DNA of 64,000 nucleotides, from NCBI RefSeq assembly GCF_900105165.1, contig NZ_LT629740.1, positions 4,154,001-4,218,000 on the forward strand. The letters are read 5' to 3'. Made by a program: the position numbers and the translations under genes. Below, one piece after another: positions 17,117-25,094 of the stretch. This DNA comes from Mucilaginibacter mallensis. Lineage in GTDB: Bacteria > Bacteroidota > Bacteroidia > Sphingobacteriales > Sphingobacteriaceae. The notes under the pieces are model-generated. The model was not told where the DNA came from, ran no database searches, and saw nothing but the letters and a program-made list of their open reading frames with translations. Positions within the stretch are counted from its first letter, which is position 1. Each line of letters begins with the position of its first letter.

Positions 17117-18925
17117 CTATTCTGCATCCACATCAATGCCGATCTGTTTCAGCAATAGCGAGGCATTAAAGGTTTTGCACTCACCGTGTTTTATCTTATA
17201 ATCAAACAGCATTTCGCCATCTTTTACCTGTATATCGAAGTAATAATTGCGTACATAAGACGGATATTTTTGTTCAAGGTGTGCTATTTGCAGATCGTGT
17301 GTGGCCACCATGCCTACCGCGTTCTTGCGGATAAGCTGCTCTATCACCGCTTTTGAGCCCAGGTATTTATCAACCGAGTTGGTGCCGCGCAGCATCTCGT
17401 CTATTAAGAAGAAGATCTTAGGCTCGGTTTCAACAGCAGCCAGTAGCATTTGCAGCCTATCGAGCTCGGCTTTAAAGGTTGATGTACTCTCATTCAGCGA
17501 ATCCTTTATACGCATATAACTGATGATAGTGATAACAGATACCCCCATCCTGCTGGCACAAACCGGCGCACCCGCTAAAGCCAATACTGTATTTATGCCG
17601 ATGGTGCGCAAAAAAGTACTCTTACCCGCCATGTTCGATCCGGTTATGATATCGATATGAAAAGCATTCTCCAGCTCATAATCATTATCTACCCTGTTGT
17701 TTGGGTAGATGAGCGGGTGGGCCAATTCTGTGGCCGTTAAGGTATAACCATCGCCATCCGCTATTTGCGGGAAAGCCCACTCAGGATAATTGATATGCAG
17801 CGATGTAAGGCTCATCAGCGCCTCAAACTCTGCTATTACCTCAAAGGCCGCTTCCAGGCTTTCATGGTTGTTGCGTTTCCAGTCCTCAATAGCTATGATC
17901 TGGCGGATATCCCATATAAAAAACACGTTCAACAAAAAGCCTACTATGATATTGAGGTGATAATTGAGCTTGTTGATCAATACCGACAGGTCCTTTATCC
18001 TTTGCGATGTTTTACCTGCTATAAGCACCTGCGCCAAATCCTTGCACCGGGCCGATTGCCATTGCTGCTCCTCCGCCTTTTTAAAAACCTGTGCGTAACC
18101 TGCTAAAGTGCTGCCAATTTTATCGGCAATCATGCTGGTTTTTTTAATGTATTCCGCCTTTGAAAACACCAGGGCCATATTAACAAAACCAATCAGCACG
18201 GCTATATCCTTGGCATAACCGCTAAAGAACGAACCTATAATTGCTGCCGACAATAACCATGGCGCTATTTTAGCATAAGTACCCAACCATTTTTCGCCCG
18301 ATAAATTAAGTGGCAGGCCCAGGTAAGTAAAAAGTCGTTTTAACTGATCGGTATCCTCTGTCTTGGCAAAGTAAAGGCTGGCCTGTACATCCAGTTTCCA
18401 ATCATTTTTAGTCGCCAACTCCTTTACGGCATCCTGTCTTAGTAAAACAGTTGCTTTTGCCGATGGTGCAGTCAACCACTCTCCTAATTTATTAATACCC
18501 GGTATAGTTGCCGACCGGTTAATTAACTGGTATAATGATGCCGGGCCAAATATGTCCAGATCGGCCGTGTAATAGTGCTTTTCGTTGGCAAAGCGTGTAC
18601 CATTATCATAAATATTAGCATGACTGGTAATACTGCTTATTTCATTCTCATTCACCTGCACCAGGTTCTCAAAGTATTTTTTTTGCGTTTCAAATACGCT
18701 TTGCTTTGATACCAGCCATGCAAAACACAACAGCATTATAACAAAGGCTATTGCAATAATGTTAAAGTTATCTTGCATTATGGCAACAGATACCGCAACT
18801 ATAAATAAGCCAAATACACCTAAACGCATTAGGGAATAAGTATTCACCAGTTTTTTGTATTTAATTACCTGTTCCTGCGCGCTTAGTATCCTTTGGCGGT
18901 AATCGTTTATAATATCCTGTTCCAT
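17117..18925 (-). CDS. Membrane-anchored MutS-family ATPase
   Basis: The 602-residue protein joins predicted membrane segments to the MutS ATPase domain. Hydrophobic stretches occur at about 32-50 and 53-72 (LMRLGVFGLFIVAVSVAIM, NIIAIAFVIMLLCFAWLVS), 217-250 and 325-345. The helical lever-like middle is followed by the ATPase: Walker A GSNMAGKST (about 429), the ST-rich signature DSLNESTSTFKAELDRL, Walker B FFLIDEMLRGTNS (about 502) and the switch VATHDLQIA. The mismatch-recognition and connector domains of true MutS are absent. This type is widespread in Bacteroidota as a 'MutS-related' protein of unknown role; it is not a mismatch-repair gene by content. It is convergent with the receptor gene and shares a terminator with it. 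Confidence 0.88.
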   Translation of the reverse strand: MEQDIINDYRQRILSAQEQVIKYKKLVNTYSLMRLGVFGLFIVAVSVAIMQDNFNIIAIAFVIMLLCFAWLVSKQSVFETQKKYFENLVQVNENEISSITSHANIYDNGTRFANEKHYYTADLDIFGPASLYQLINRSATIPGINKLGEWLTAPSAKATVLLRQDAVKELATKNDWKLDVQASLYFAKTEDTDQLKRLFTYLGLPLNLSGEKWLGTYAKIAPWLLSAAIIGSFFSGYAKDIAVLIGFVNMALVFSKAEYIKKTSMIADKIGSTLAGYAQVFKKAEEQQWQSARCKDLAQVLIAGKTSQRIKDLSVLINKLNYHLNIIVGFLLNVFFIWDIRQIIAIEDWKRNNHESLEAAFEVIAEFEALMSLTSLHINYPEWAFPQIADGDGYTLTATELAHPLIYPNNRVDNDYELENAFHIDIITGSNMAGKSTFLRTIGINTVLALAGAPVCASRMGVSVITIISYMRIKDSLNESTSTFKAELDRLQMLLAAVETEPKIFFLIDEMLRGTNSVDKYLGSKAVIEQLIRKNAVGMVATHDLQIAHLEQKYPSYVRNYYFDIQVKDGEMLFDYKIKHGECKTFNASLLLKQIGIDVDAE

Positions 18926-18990
18926 TTAAAAATAAAATTCAGGCTAAATAAACACTTATATTTTAAATAAACGCTTATTTTGTTTTCAAT

Positions 18991-19464
18991 ATGAAGATCA
19001 CTTTTTTAACCGTTGGCAAAACTGAGGATGCTTATTTAAAAGAAGGCATTGAAAAGTATGTAAAGCGACTGAAGCATTACACCCGGCTTGAAATCATTGA
19101 ACTTCCGGAATTAAAGAACACCAAAGCCCTAACGCCCGAACAGCAAAAAGTTAAGGAAGCCGAAATGATCCTGAAAAAAATTGGTGTTACAGATTATGTT
19201 ATCCTGCTTGATGAAAACGGTATGGAGCTTACCTCCAAACAGTTTGCCGGCTACATCAATAAAAAAGCAGTTTCATCGGGTGTAAACCTGATCTTCATAG
19301 TAGGTGGCCCTTATGGTTTTGATGAGCAGGTTTACCAGCGCGCTAACGATAAGCTATCACTCTCACTCATGACTTTCTCTCATCAAATGGTACGCTTATT
19401 TTTTACTGAGCAATTATACCGTGCCTTCACCATCATAAAAGGCGAGCCCTACCACCATTCCTGA
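18991..19464 (+). CDS. rlmH: 23S rRNA (pseudouridine1915-N3)-methyltransferase
   Basis: RlmH methylates pseudouridine 1915 in helix 69 of the large ribosomal subunit, using S-adenosylmethionine. The 157 residues are the usual length and make up a SPOUT knot: MKITFLTVGKTEDAYLKEGI at the start, LLDENGMELTSKQFA, the cofactor loop FIVGGPYGFDEQV, and the family-specific end EQLYRAFTIIKGEPYHHS. It is divergent from the MutS-like gene, with starts 65 bp apart. Confidence 0.96.
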   Translation: MKITFLTVGKTEDAYLKEGIEKYVKRLKHYTRLEIIELPELKNTKALTPEQQKVKEAEMILKKIGVTDYVILLDENGMELTSKQFAGYINKKAVSSGVNLIFIVGGPYGFDEQVYQRANDKLSLSLMTFSHQMVRLFFTEQLYRAFTIIKGEPYHHS

Positions 19465-19569
19465 ACATTGTAGAGATTTGGTCAAATTTCTGTAAAAAAC
19501 ATTTTTTAGGCTTTTTGCTTAAATGCAATGCGCCTATCTTTATTATTTCAGTTAATTAATTCTCTACCT

Positions 19570-20496
19570 ATGCATCAAGTATTTACTGAACTCACCTCCG
19601 GGAAATTCATTTTCTTCTACGTGCTCATCATTTCTACCATCATAATACATTATCGCGGTAAAATGCGGTATAAATTTTTCAGGCAACTTACAGATCATTC
19701 CACCTTTATGGCGCCTATTAATGTACCCATGTATGCCCTTTCGGGTGTTGAAAACAAACCTTATATAAAAACCGCTTCATTCCCGCAGCTAACCCTTTTA
19801 AAAGATCATTGGCAAACCATACGTGATGAGGCCATTTTATTGGAACGTGAAGAACTGATAAAGGGCTCGGATAAATATAACGATGTTGGGTTCAACTCAT
19901 TCTTCCGCCGTGGCTGGAAAAGGTTTTATTTAAAATGGTATGATGACTTTCATCCATCAGCCAAAAAATACTGCCCGCAAACTATTGAACTGATTAAGCA
20001 AGTGCCTGAAATTAAAGCAGCCATGTTTGCCGTATTACCCGCAGGCAGCGAGCTTTTACAGCACCGCGACCCTTATGCAGGTTCATTACGTTATCACTTA
20101 GGACTAATCACCCCCAATTCCGAAGCATGTAATATTGTGGTCGACGGACAGCCTTATTACTGGAAAGATGGCGAGGATGTATTGTTTGATGAGACCTATA
20201 TCCATTACGCCGAAAACAAAACCAATATGGACAGACTGATCCTCTTTTGCGATGTAGAGCGTCCGGTAAAAACCTGGTTTGGTCGCGGCTGGAACAAGTT
20301 TTTCGGTTGGTTTATCATGGCGGCGGCGGCGTCACCAAATATGGGCGATGACAAAACCGGCAACATTAACAAGATCTTCCGTTATATATACTCTATCAGG
20401 CTGGTTGGCAAAACACTGAAGGCTTATAACCGTAACCTGTACTATGCCGTAAAATACGCACTGATGGTATTGATATTATGGTTGATATTCAGATAA
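19570..20496 (+). CDS. Aspartyl/asparaginyl beta-hydroxylase family dioxygenase, membrane-attached (LpxO-like)
   Basis: This Fe(II)/2-oxoglutarate enzyme type hydroxylates Asp/Asn side chains or, for LpxO relatives, lipid A acyl chains. The 308 residues have a hydrophobic N-terminal segment (FIFFYVLIISTIIIHY), the jelly-roll core with the iron ligands HRDPYAGSLRYHLGL and ETYIHYAENKT and the 2-oxoglutarate Arg in MDRLILFCDVERP, and a C-terminal hydrophobic tail (YALMVLILWLIFR). The membrane tethers and general layout favour the LpxO-like side of the family, but the substrate is not proved. I choose ATG 19570, not 19528, because TATCTTTA at 19535-19542 with TTTTTG upstream looks like its promoter and would lie inside the longer version. 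Confidence 0.84.
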   Translation: MHQVFTELTSGKFIFFYVLIISTIIIHYRGKMRYKFFRQLTDHSTFMAPINVPMYALSGVENKPYIKTASFPQLTLLKDHWQTIRDEAILLEREELIKGSDKYNDVGFNSFFRRGWKRFYLKWYDDFHPSAKKYCPQTIELIKQVPEIKAAMFAVLPAGSELLQHRDPYAGSLRYHLGLITPNSEACNIVVDGQPYYWKDGEDVLFDETYIHYAENKTNMDRLILFCDVERPVKTWFGRGWNKFFGWFIMAAAASPNMGDDKTGNINKIFRYIYSIRLVGKTLKAYNRNLYYAVKYALMVLILWLIFR

Positions 20497-20567
20497 CCGG
20501 GCAATTCTAACCGGCTTTTAATGCGCTTGTTAATTCACATTTAACATTAATTGGTTAGCTTTGCAAC

Positions 20568-21506
20568 ATGTCAGGTCATTCTCATTCACATGATCATTCA
20601 CACGGGCATGGTCATCACCACCATGATCATACCCCAAAGATTGATAACTTAAATGCCGCGTTCATCGTAGGCATCATATTAAATTCGGCATTTGTAATTG
20701 CCGAAGTAATTGCCGGTTTATATAGCGGCTCATTGTCATTACTTACCGATGCCGGCCATAACCTGAGCGATGTCGCCGGTTTGGCCCTTGCTCTCTTAGC
20801 ATTTAAATTGACTAAAGTAAGTTCAAACAGCCAGTATACTTACGGCTATAAACGTTCAACCATTATCGTATCATTTTTTAATGCGGTAATATTATTTGCA
20901 TCAGTTGGCGTTATTGCCTATGAAGCTGTGATCAGGTTTATCCACCCCGAAGTAATATCAGGCAGTACTATGGCCTTTGTTGCCCTGGCGGGGATATTTG
21001 TAAATGCCATAACCGCCTACTTATTTGTTAAGGGTAAGGACAAGGATCTGAATGTAAAAGGCGCATACCTGCACATGCTAATGGATGCTATCGTATCATT
21101 TGGTGTAGTTATATCAGGCGTTATCATCTATTTTACGCACCTGTACTGGATTGATAGTGTTGTTAGCTTAATTATAGCCATTGTTATATTACGGGGCACC
21201 TGGAGCCTGTTAAAAGATAGTCTGCGCCTGGAGATGGATGGCGTACCAAAGGAAATGGATCTGGAAAAGATCAAAACTGAGCTAATGAAAGCCAAAGGTG
21301 TAGTTGATGTTCACCATATGCACGTTTGGGCGCTGAGCACTACCGAAAACGCATTAACTGCTCATTTAGTAGTTGACCCTGCACATATCAGCCTGTTTGA
21401 TAACATCAAGCACGATCTGCGCCACCGCCTTGAACATCTCGACATTACTCATAGCACCTTTGAGCCTGAATTTGCCGATGAAAAGTGCAAACAGCCGGAT
21501 TGTTAG
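20568..21506 (+). CDS. Cation diffusion facilitator (Zn/Co/Cd exporter, CzcD/ZitB type)
   Basis: The inner-membrane proton/metal antiporter moves Zn2+ and similar ions out of the cytoplasm. The 312 residues begin with a His-rich tail (HSHSHDHSHGHGHHHHDH), followed by six membrane segments. The metal-site pairs are DAGHNLSD (H and D of helix 2) and HMLMDAIVS (helix 5). The cytoplasmic C-domain has VVDVHHMHVWAL and a Cys/His-poor end KCKQPDC. TAGCTTTG at 20555-20562 is a consensus -7 box only a few bases before the ATG, so the leader is very short or absent. The stop codon is immediately followed by a C-run/G-run repeat. Confidence 0.93.
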   Translation: MSGHSHSHDHSHGHGHHHHDHTPKIDNLNAAFIVGIILNSAFVIAEVIAGLYSGSLSLLTDAGHNLSDVAGLALALLAFKLTKVSSNSQYTYGYKRSTIIVSFFNAVILFASVGVIAYEAVIRFIHPEVISGSTMAFVALAGIFVNAITAYLFVKGKDKDLNVKGAYLHMLMDAIVSFGVVISGVIIYFTHLYWIDSVVSLIIAIVILRGTWSLLKDSLRLEMDGVPKEMDLEKIKTELMKAKGVVDVHHMHVWALSTTENALTAHLVVDPAHISLFDNIKHDLRHRLEHLDITHSTFEPEFADEKCKQPDC

Positions 21507-21529
21507 CCCCCTAACCCCCTGAAGGGGGA
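21507..21529. repeat. C-run/G-run repeat abutting a stop codon
   Basis: CCCCCTAACCCCCTGAAGGG starts directly after the TAG of the CDF gene and has a C5/G5 pairing. Confidence 0.75.
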
Positions 21530-21544
21530 ATATAAAGAGTTTTG

Positions 21545-21580
21545 AAAGGCATCAGTTTATAAACTGATGCCTTTTCTTTT
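21545..21580 (+). terminator. Rho-independent terminator after the CDF exporter gene
   Basis: The perfect stem GGCATCAGTTTATAAACTGATGCC is preceded by AAA and followed by TTTTCTTTT. Confidence 0.92.
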
Positions 21581-21591
21581 ACCCTTTCACT

Positions 21592-22374
21592 GGCTTCAGT
21601 TTGTAACTGAAGCCTACTGATGACGATTATATTTTTATCGCAATATTAATTTCAGTTTGCAAGTGAAATAGAAAAGCGTCATTGCTGGAGGAACGAAGAC
21701 TCCTCAGACTGTACAGGGCGAATATGTGGGTTTGTATATCGATTGAGTCGCTTGAAGCCGCTCATGGGCGCGGAGCCCTAGTTCTTTTGTATTGACACAA
21801 AAGAACCAAAAAGTCAAGACAAAAAGATCCTTCCGCCCACAGGCAAAACACCCTGGCCCGCGCTTTTTGTCGGGCATTTACCGCTTTTTAATCACGGTTC
21901 AATTAAAGTCGCCTGATATTTAATTGAAGTATTATCTTTCCCTTTCCCCGTCAGTAGAATAGCTTCGGATGAAATCAGGCAAAACGATGGTGGCCTTGTG
22001 TGGAATGGCAGGGCATAGCAGATTTTTACAGAAGCGTAAAGGCCAGGTGCGTAGCGACAGCAGGGTAAAAATATAGCGGCCCAGGTTTTGCCTGATTTGC
22101 AGGGAAGGCCTTGTGCGGCAAAGAAGCATTTCTAATGACTTGATTTTTTGCTACCTTTTGTATCAAGACAAAAGTAGTAGCCTCCGCGGCAATGAGCGGC
22201 TGCATAAGGCAAGTAGACGACATGCTAATTCACTCTGTACAGTCGGGGATTGCTTCGTTCCTCGCAATGACGATAGATTAAGAAGAATTAAAAAAGCGCC
22301 ATTACAAAACACCAAACAATCGGGGATTGCTTCGTACCTTATAATGACGCTTGGTGAAGTTTTAAAGAATATTA
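21592..22374. other. Gene-free region with mosaic element B and short repeats
   Basis: No gene is supported. It contains the GGCTTC hairpin 21592-21614, a REP half near 21677, mosaic element B (21781-22177), and two further REP halves (GATTGCTTCGTTCCTCGCAA near 22248 and GATTGCTTCGTACCTTATAA near 22325). Confidence 0.72.
21781..22177 (-). repeat. Mosaic element B, inverted relative to element A
   Basis: The left hairpin GTTCTTTTGT/ACAAAAGAAC (21781-21806) and right hairpin CTACCTTTTGT/ACAAAAGTAG (22151-22177) enclose the same blocks as element A in reverse complement: CCCGCGCTTTTTGTCGGGCA, AAATCAGGCAAAACGATGGT, GCCCAGGTTTTGCCTGATTT and GCGGCAAAGAAGCATTTC. Confidence 0.72.
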
Positions 22375-22932
22375 TTACTCAGCTCTTCTTGGCTTACTAA
22401 CAGCCTTAGGCTTTGAAGCAGCTTTTGGTGCCGGTTGTTTTGTTACCGCTTTAGGAGCAGTAGTTACAGGCGCTTTTTTAACTTTAACCACTGCAGGTTT
22501 TTCACCCTCAACAGGTGCAACCTCTTCGACTAGAGGTTCTGCCGCCGCTTCTTCCTCTTTAAAGAAAGGCATATCCTTTAACAAATGATACCAGGATATC
22601 ACCTTTTTCATATCAGAGGCATAAACTTTTTCCTCGTCATGGTCAGGCGCTACTTCATTAAAAAACTCTCTAAGTTTTTTACCGTCAACCTTAGCATCAG
22701 GCACATTTTGAGCCGCTTTAATACGCGCAAAAATATCTGTTAACTTAATATCATCGTCATAACCAAAAATGGTTATCTCATCTAAAGCAGCTAATTTGGC
22801 TGTTGAAAGGTTTGCAACCAGTTTAGTTTTTTGCGCGTCCAAACTCTCTAAAATAAAGCCTGTTTTATTTTGCGACAGTGCTTTCCACAATCCTGGTTTG
22901 CCGGATACGGCTACAATTCCCTGTAGGTTCAT
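22375..22932 (-). CDS. DUF5606 family protein with basic Ala/Pro/Lys tail
   Basis: The 185-residue cytoplasmic protein has a conserved N-terminal domain (1-135) beginning MNLQGIVAVSGKPGLWKALS, with TGFILESLDAQKTKLVAN and LDEITIFGYDDDIKLTDIF, which I recognise as DUF5606 of Bacteroidota. An acidic linker (EEEAAAEPLVEEVAPVEGEK) is followed by a Lys/Pro/Ala-rich low-complexity tail (PKAVTKQPAPKAASKPKAVS) that looks like a nucleic-acid or ribosome-contacting extension. No enzymatic role is known to me. It is downstream of the cyclophilin gene on the same strand, separated by a heptamer hairpin. Confidence 0.82.
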   Translation of the reverse strand: MNLQGIVAVSGKPGLWKALSQNKTGFILESLDAQKTKLVANLSTAKLAALDEITIFGYDDDIKLTDIFARIKAAQNVPDAKVDGKKLREFFNEVAPDHDEEKVYASDMKKVISWYHLLKDMPFFKEEEAAAEPLVEEVAPVEGEKPAVVKVKKAPVTTAPKAVTKQPAPKAASKPKAVSKPRRAE

Positions 22933-22945
22933 ATGTTTTTATTGA

Positions 22946-23022
22946 AAAGTTAAAAGTTGAAGGTTGAAAGTAAAAAAGAGGCAGAATATACCTTCAACTT
23001 TTTACTTTCAACTTTTAACTCT
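22946..23022. repeat. Heptamer hairpin between cyclophilin and DUF5606 genes
   Basis: The left array (AAAAGTT, AAAAGTT, GAAGGTT, GAAAGTA) and an inverted right array (CTTCAAC, TTTTTAC, TTTCAAC, TTTTAAC) share the perfect 13-bp arms AAAAGTTGAAGGT (22952-22964) and ACCTTCAACTTTT (22990-23002). Confidence 0.85.
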
Positions 23023-23026
23023 AAAA

Positions 23027-23464
23027 TTAATCTTCTATTACTTCGATGTTTAAAATTTTATCGCCCTGGCGGATATCGTCAACAACATCAACATTTTCAA
23101 TCACCTTACCAAAGCAGGTATGGTTACGGTCTAAATGCGCGGTGTTAGCACGGCTATGGCAGATAAAGAACTGTGAACCACCTGTATTACGACCAGCATG
23201 AGCCATTGATAATACACCACGATCATGGTATTGGTTCTCGCCTGTTAATTCACAATCAATTTTGTAACCGGGGCCACCAGCACCTGTACCGGTTGGGTCG
23301 CCACCCTGTATCATAAAGTTAGGTATCACCCTGTGGAAAGTTACATTATCATAAAATCCTGATTTAGCCAGTTTTTTAAAATTCGCCACTGCAATAGGCG
23401 CGTCGTTATCATAAAACTCGACAGTCATGTCGCCTTTTTCGGTTTTGATAATTGCTTTACTCAT
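23027..23464 (-). CDS. Cyclophilin-type peptidyl-prolyl cis-trans isomerase
   Basis: The enzyme accelerates folding by isomerising prolyl bonds. The 145 residues make up a minimal cytoplasmic cyclophilin without signal peptide: KTEKGDMTVEFYDNDAPIAV, the catalytic FHRVIPNFMIQGGDPTGTG (Arg of the FHR motif) and the substrate-binding RGVLSMAHAGRNTGGSQFFI. The length and lack of extensions fit the single-domain prokaryotic type. A heptamer hairpin lies between its stop and the DUF5606 gene. Confidence 0.95.
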   Translation of the reverse strand: MSKAIIKTEKGDMTVEFYDNDAPIAVANFKKLAKSGFYDNVTFHRVIPNFMIQGGDPTGTGAGGPGYKIDCELTGENQYHDRGVLSMAHAGRNTGGSQFFICHSRANTAHLDRNHTCFGKVIENVDVVDDIRQGDKILNIEVIED

Positions 23465-23741
23465 TTCTAATTTTTAAATAGTTGGCAAAGGTAATAATTT
23501 GGGGCGAAAGGCGAAAGAGTAAAGAATGAAAGGTTTATGCGTAATAGTTCCCCTCTTGAGAGGGGTTAGGGGTGTGTTATTAGTTGTTCTCTGTAGAACT
23601 AGTTTTATTCTGGCAGAATGGTTGCACCGCTGAAAAGGCACGCACAAGACTCACGTTAAATGAGTACTAACCACCCCAATCTCTAATCACAAATCAACTA
23701 ATCACCACACTACCTTCAACAATTATTCGTTAAATTTGAAA
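23465..23741. other. Intergenic region with C-run/G-run repeat and heptamer-like stretch
   Basis: An inverted copy of the C/G-run repeat (CCCCTCTTGAGAGGGGTTAG at 23551-23570) and an AATC-containing heptamer run at 23677-23706 (units such as CTAATCA, CAAATCA) are present. TAAATTTG at 23731-23738 is a consensus -7 box for the next gene. Confidence 0.6.
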
Positions 23742-25022
23742 ATGAAGCATCGCCTTAAAAATCTTCCTGCTTTCACCTTTCTGCTTTTGGCTTTAAGCCT
23801 TTTCTCCCAAATAACAAGGGCTGCTTCTATCCTTATCCCTATGGATGATGAGCAAAAGGATCACCTGAAATCGTATGGTATCGCTTTTTGGGTACTCAAG
23901 AATGGTGAGGAGGTAGATTGGCTGCTCAACTACCGCGGTGGCAGTTTCATGACTAAGTACGACAAAAAGATTGAGGACGAATGCAAGATACGCGGCGTTA
24001 GCTATGAAGTTATTACCGATGCCAAGGAAAATGAAATAGTTACCGAGGTAAGCGATCCATCCGTTAATATGGATATTGTAAAGCTGGAGAAAGCCCCACG
24101 CATGGCCGTTTACTCACCAAAAGATAAGTTGCCTTGGGATGATGCCGTGACATTGGTGCTAAAATATGCTGAGATACCTTATGATGTAGTGTACGATGAG
24201 GAAGTAATCCGCGGCGATTTGCCCAAGTACGACTGGCTACACCTGCACCATGAGGACTTTACAGGGCAATACAGCAAGTTTTACGGCGGTTTCAGGTATG
24301 CGCAATGGTATAATGATGATGTGCGCAATCAGGAGGCTATGGCGCATAAGCTGGGCTTTAAAAAGGTATCGCAAATGAAGCTGGCAGTAGCTGAACATAT
24401 CCGTGATTTTTGTGCGGGTGGCGGCTTCCTGTTCGCCATGTGTTCAGGTACCGACACTTTTGATATAGCCCTCGCAGCCCATAACACCGATATTTGCGAG
24501 AGCATGTTTGATGGTGATGCCGCCGACCCCGACGCACAATCGAAATTGGATTTCAGTCAGACTTTCGCCTTTCAGAATTTTACGCTGGACATGAACCCGC
24601 TATCGCACAGTTTCAGCAATATTGATGTTACCCCCACCCGACAGATTGACCAGGCGCATGATTTTTTTACCTTGTTTGATTTTTCGGCCAAGTGGGATGT
24701 GGTACCCAGCATGCTCACACAGGATCATGATAAAGTTATCAAAGGATTTATGGGCCTAACCACAGCTTTTAACGAAAGTAAGCTTAAACCCGGTGTAATT
24801 ATTATGGGCGAAATGAAAACCGCTAACGAGGCCCGCTATATCCACGGTGAATACGGCAAAGGCCAATGGACGTTCTACGGTGGTCACGATCCTGAAGATT
24901 ACCAGCACATGGTAGGCGACCCGCCAACCGATCTCAAGCTCCACCCCAACTCTCCCGGATACCGGCTCATACTAAATAATGTGCTGTTCCCCGCAGCAAG
25001 GAAGAAAAAGCAGAAAACCTAG
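23742..25022 (+). CDS. Exported glutamine-amidotransferase-like protein of unknown function
   Basis: The 426-residue protein has a signal peptide (ending TRAASILIP). The mature part begins IPMDDEQKDHLKSYGIAFWVL. From residue ~100 it shows an alpha/beta Rossmann-like fold resembling class I glutamine amidotransferases or ThuA proteins: PRMAVYSPKDKLPWDDAVTL, YDWLHLHHEDFTGQYSKFYG and a nucleophile-elbow-like FLFAMCSGTDTFD (Cys about 226). Further on is HGEYGKGQWTFYGGHDPEDY, with several His/Asp. Homologues are, as I remember, often named 'asparagine synthetase B', but no asparagine synthase domain or N-terminal Cys is present, so that name should not be used. ATG 23742 is preferred to an in-frame TTG 23736 that overlaps the -7 box. 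Confidence 0.72.
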   Translation: MKHRLKNLPAFTFLLLALSLFSQITRAASILIPMDDEQKDHLKSYGIAFWVLKNGEEVDWLLNYRGGSFMTKYDKKIEDECKIRGVSYEVITDAKENEIVTEVSDPSVNMDIVKLEKAPRMAVYSPKDKLPWDDAVTLVLKYAEIPYDVVYDEEVIRGDLPKYDWLHLHHEDFTGQYSKFYGGFRYAQWYNDDVRNQEAMAHKLGFKKVSQMKLAVAEHIRDFCAGGGFLFAMCSGTDTFDIALAAHNTDICESMFDGDAADPDAQSKLDFSQTFAFQNFTLDMNPLSHSFSNIDVTPTRQIDQAHDFFTLFDFSAKWDVVPSMLTQDHDKVIKGFMGLTTAFNESKLKPGVIIMGEMKTANEARYIHGEYGKGQWTFYGGHDPEDYQHMVGDPPTDLKLHPNSPGYRLILNNVLFPAARKKKQKT

Positions 25023-25094
25023 GGTAACTTTTAATACTGATGCCATTTCGGATTATGAAACTGGTGTAATATATTTATGCCCATATCCTTAATC

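Noticed and set aside
17117..18925. DNA mismatch repair protein MutS (mutS)
   Set aside because: Only the ATPase domain is present and the N-terminal half is membrane-type; the gene symbol would mislead.
22946..23022. Possible CRISPR array (short repeats)
   Set aside because: Units are seven bases with no spacers and no cas genes; it is a heptamer hairpin.
23736..25022. Asparagine synthetase B
   Set aside because: No N-terminal amidotransferase Cys2 and no AsnB synthase ATP motif; a signal peptide is present.
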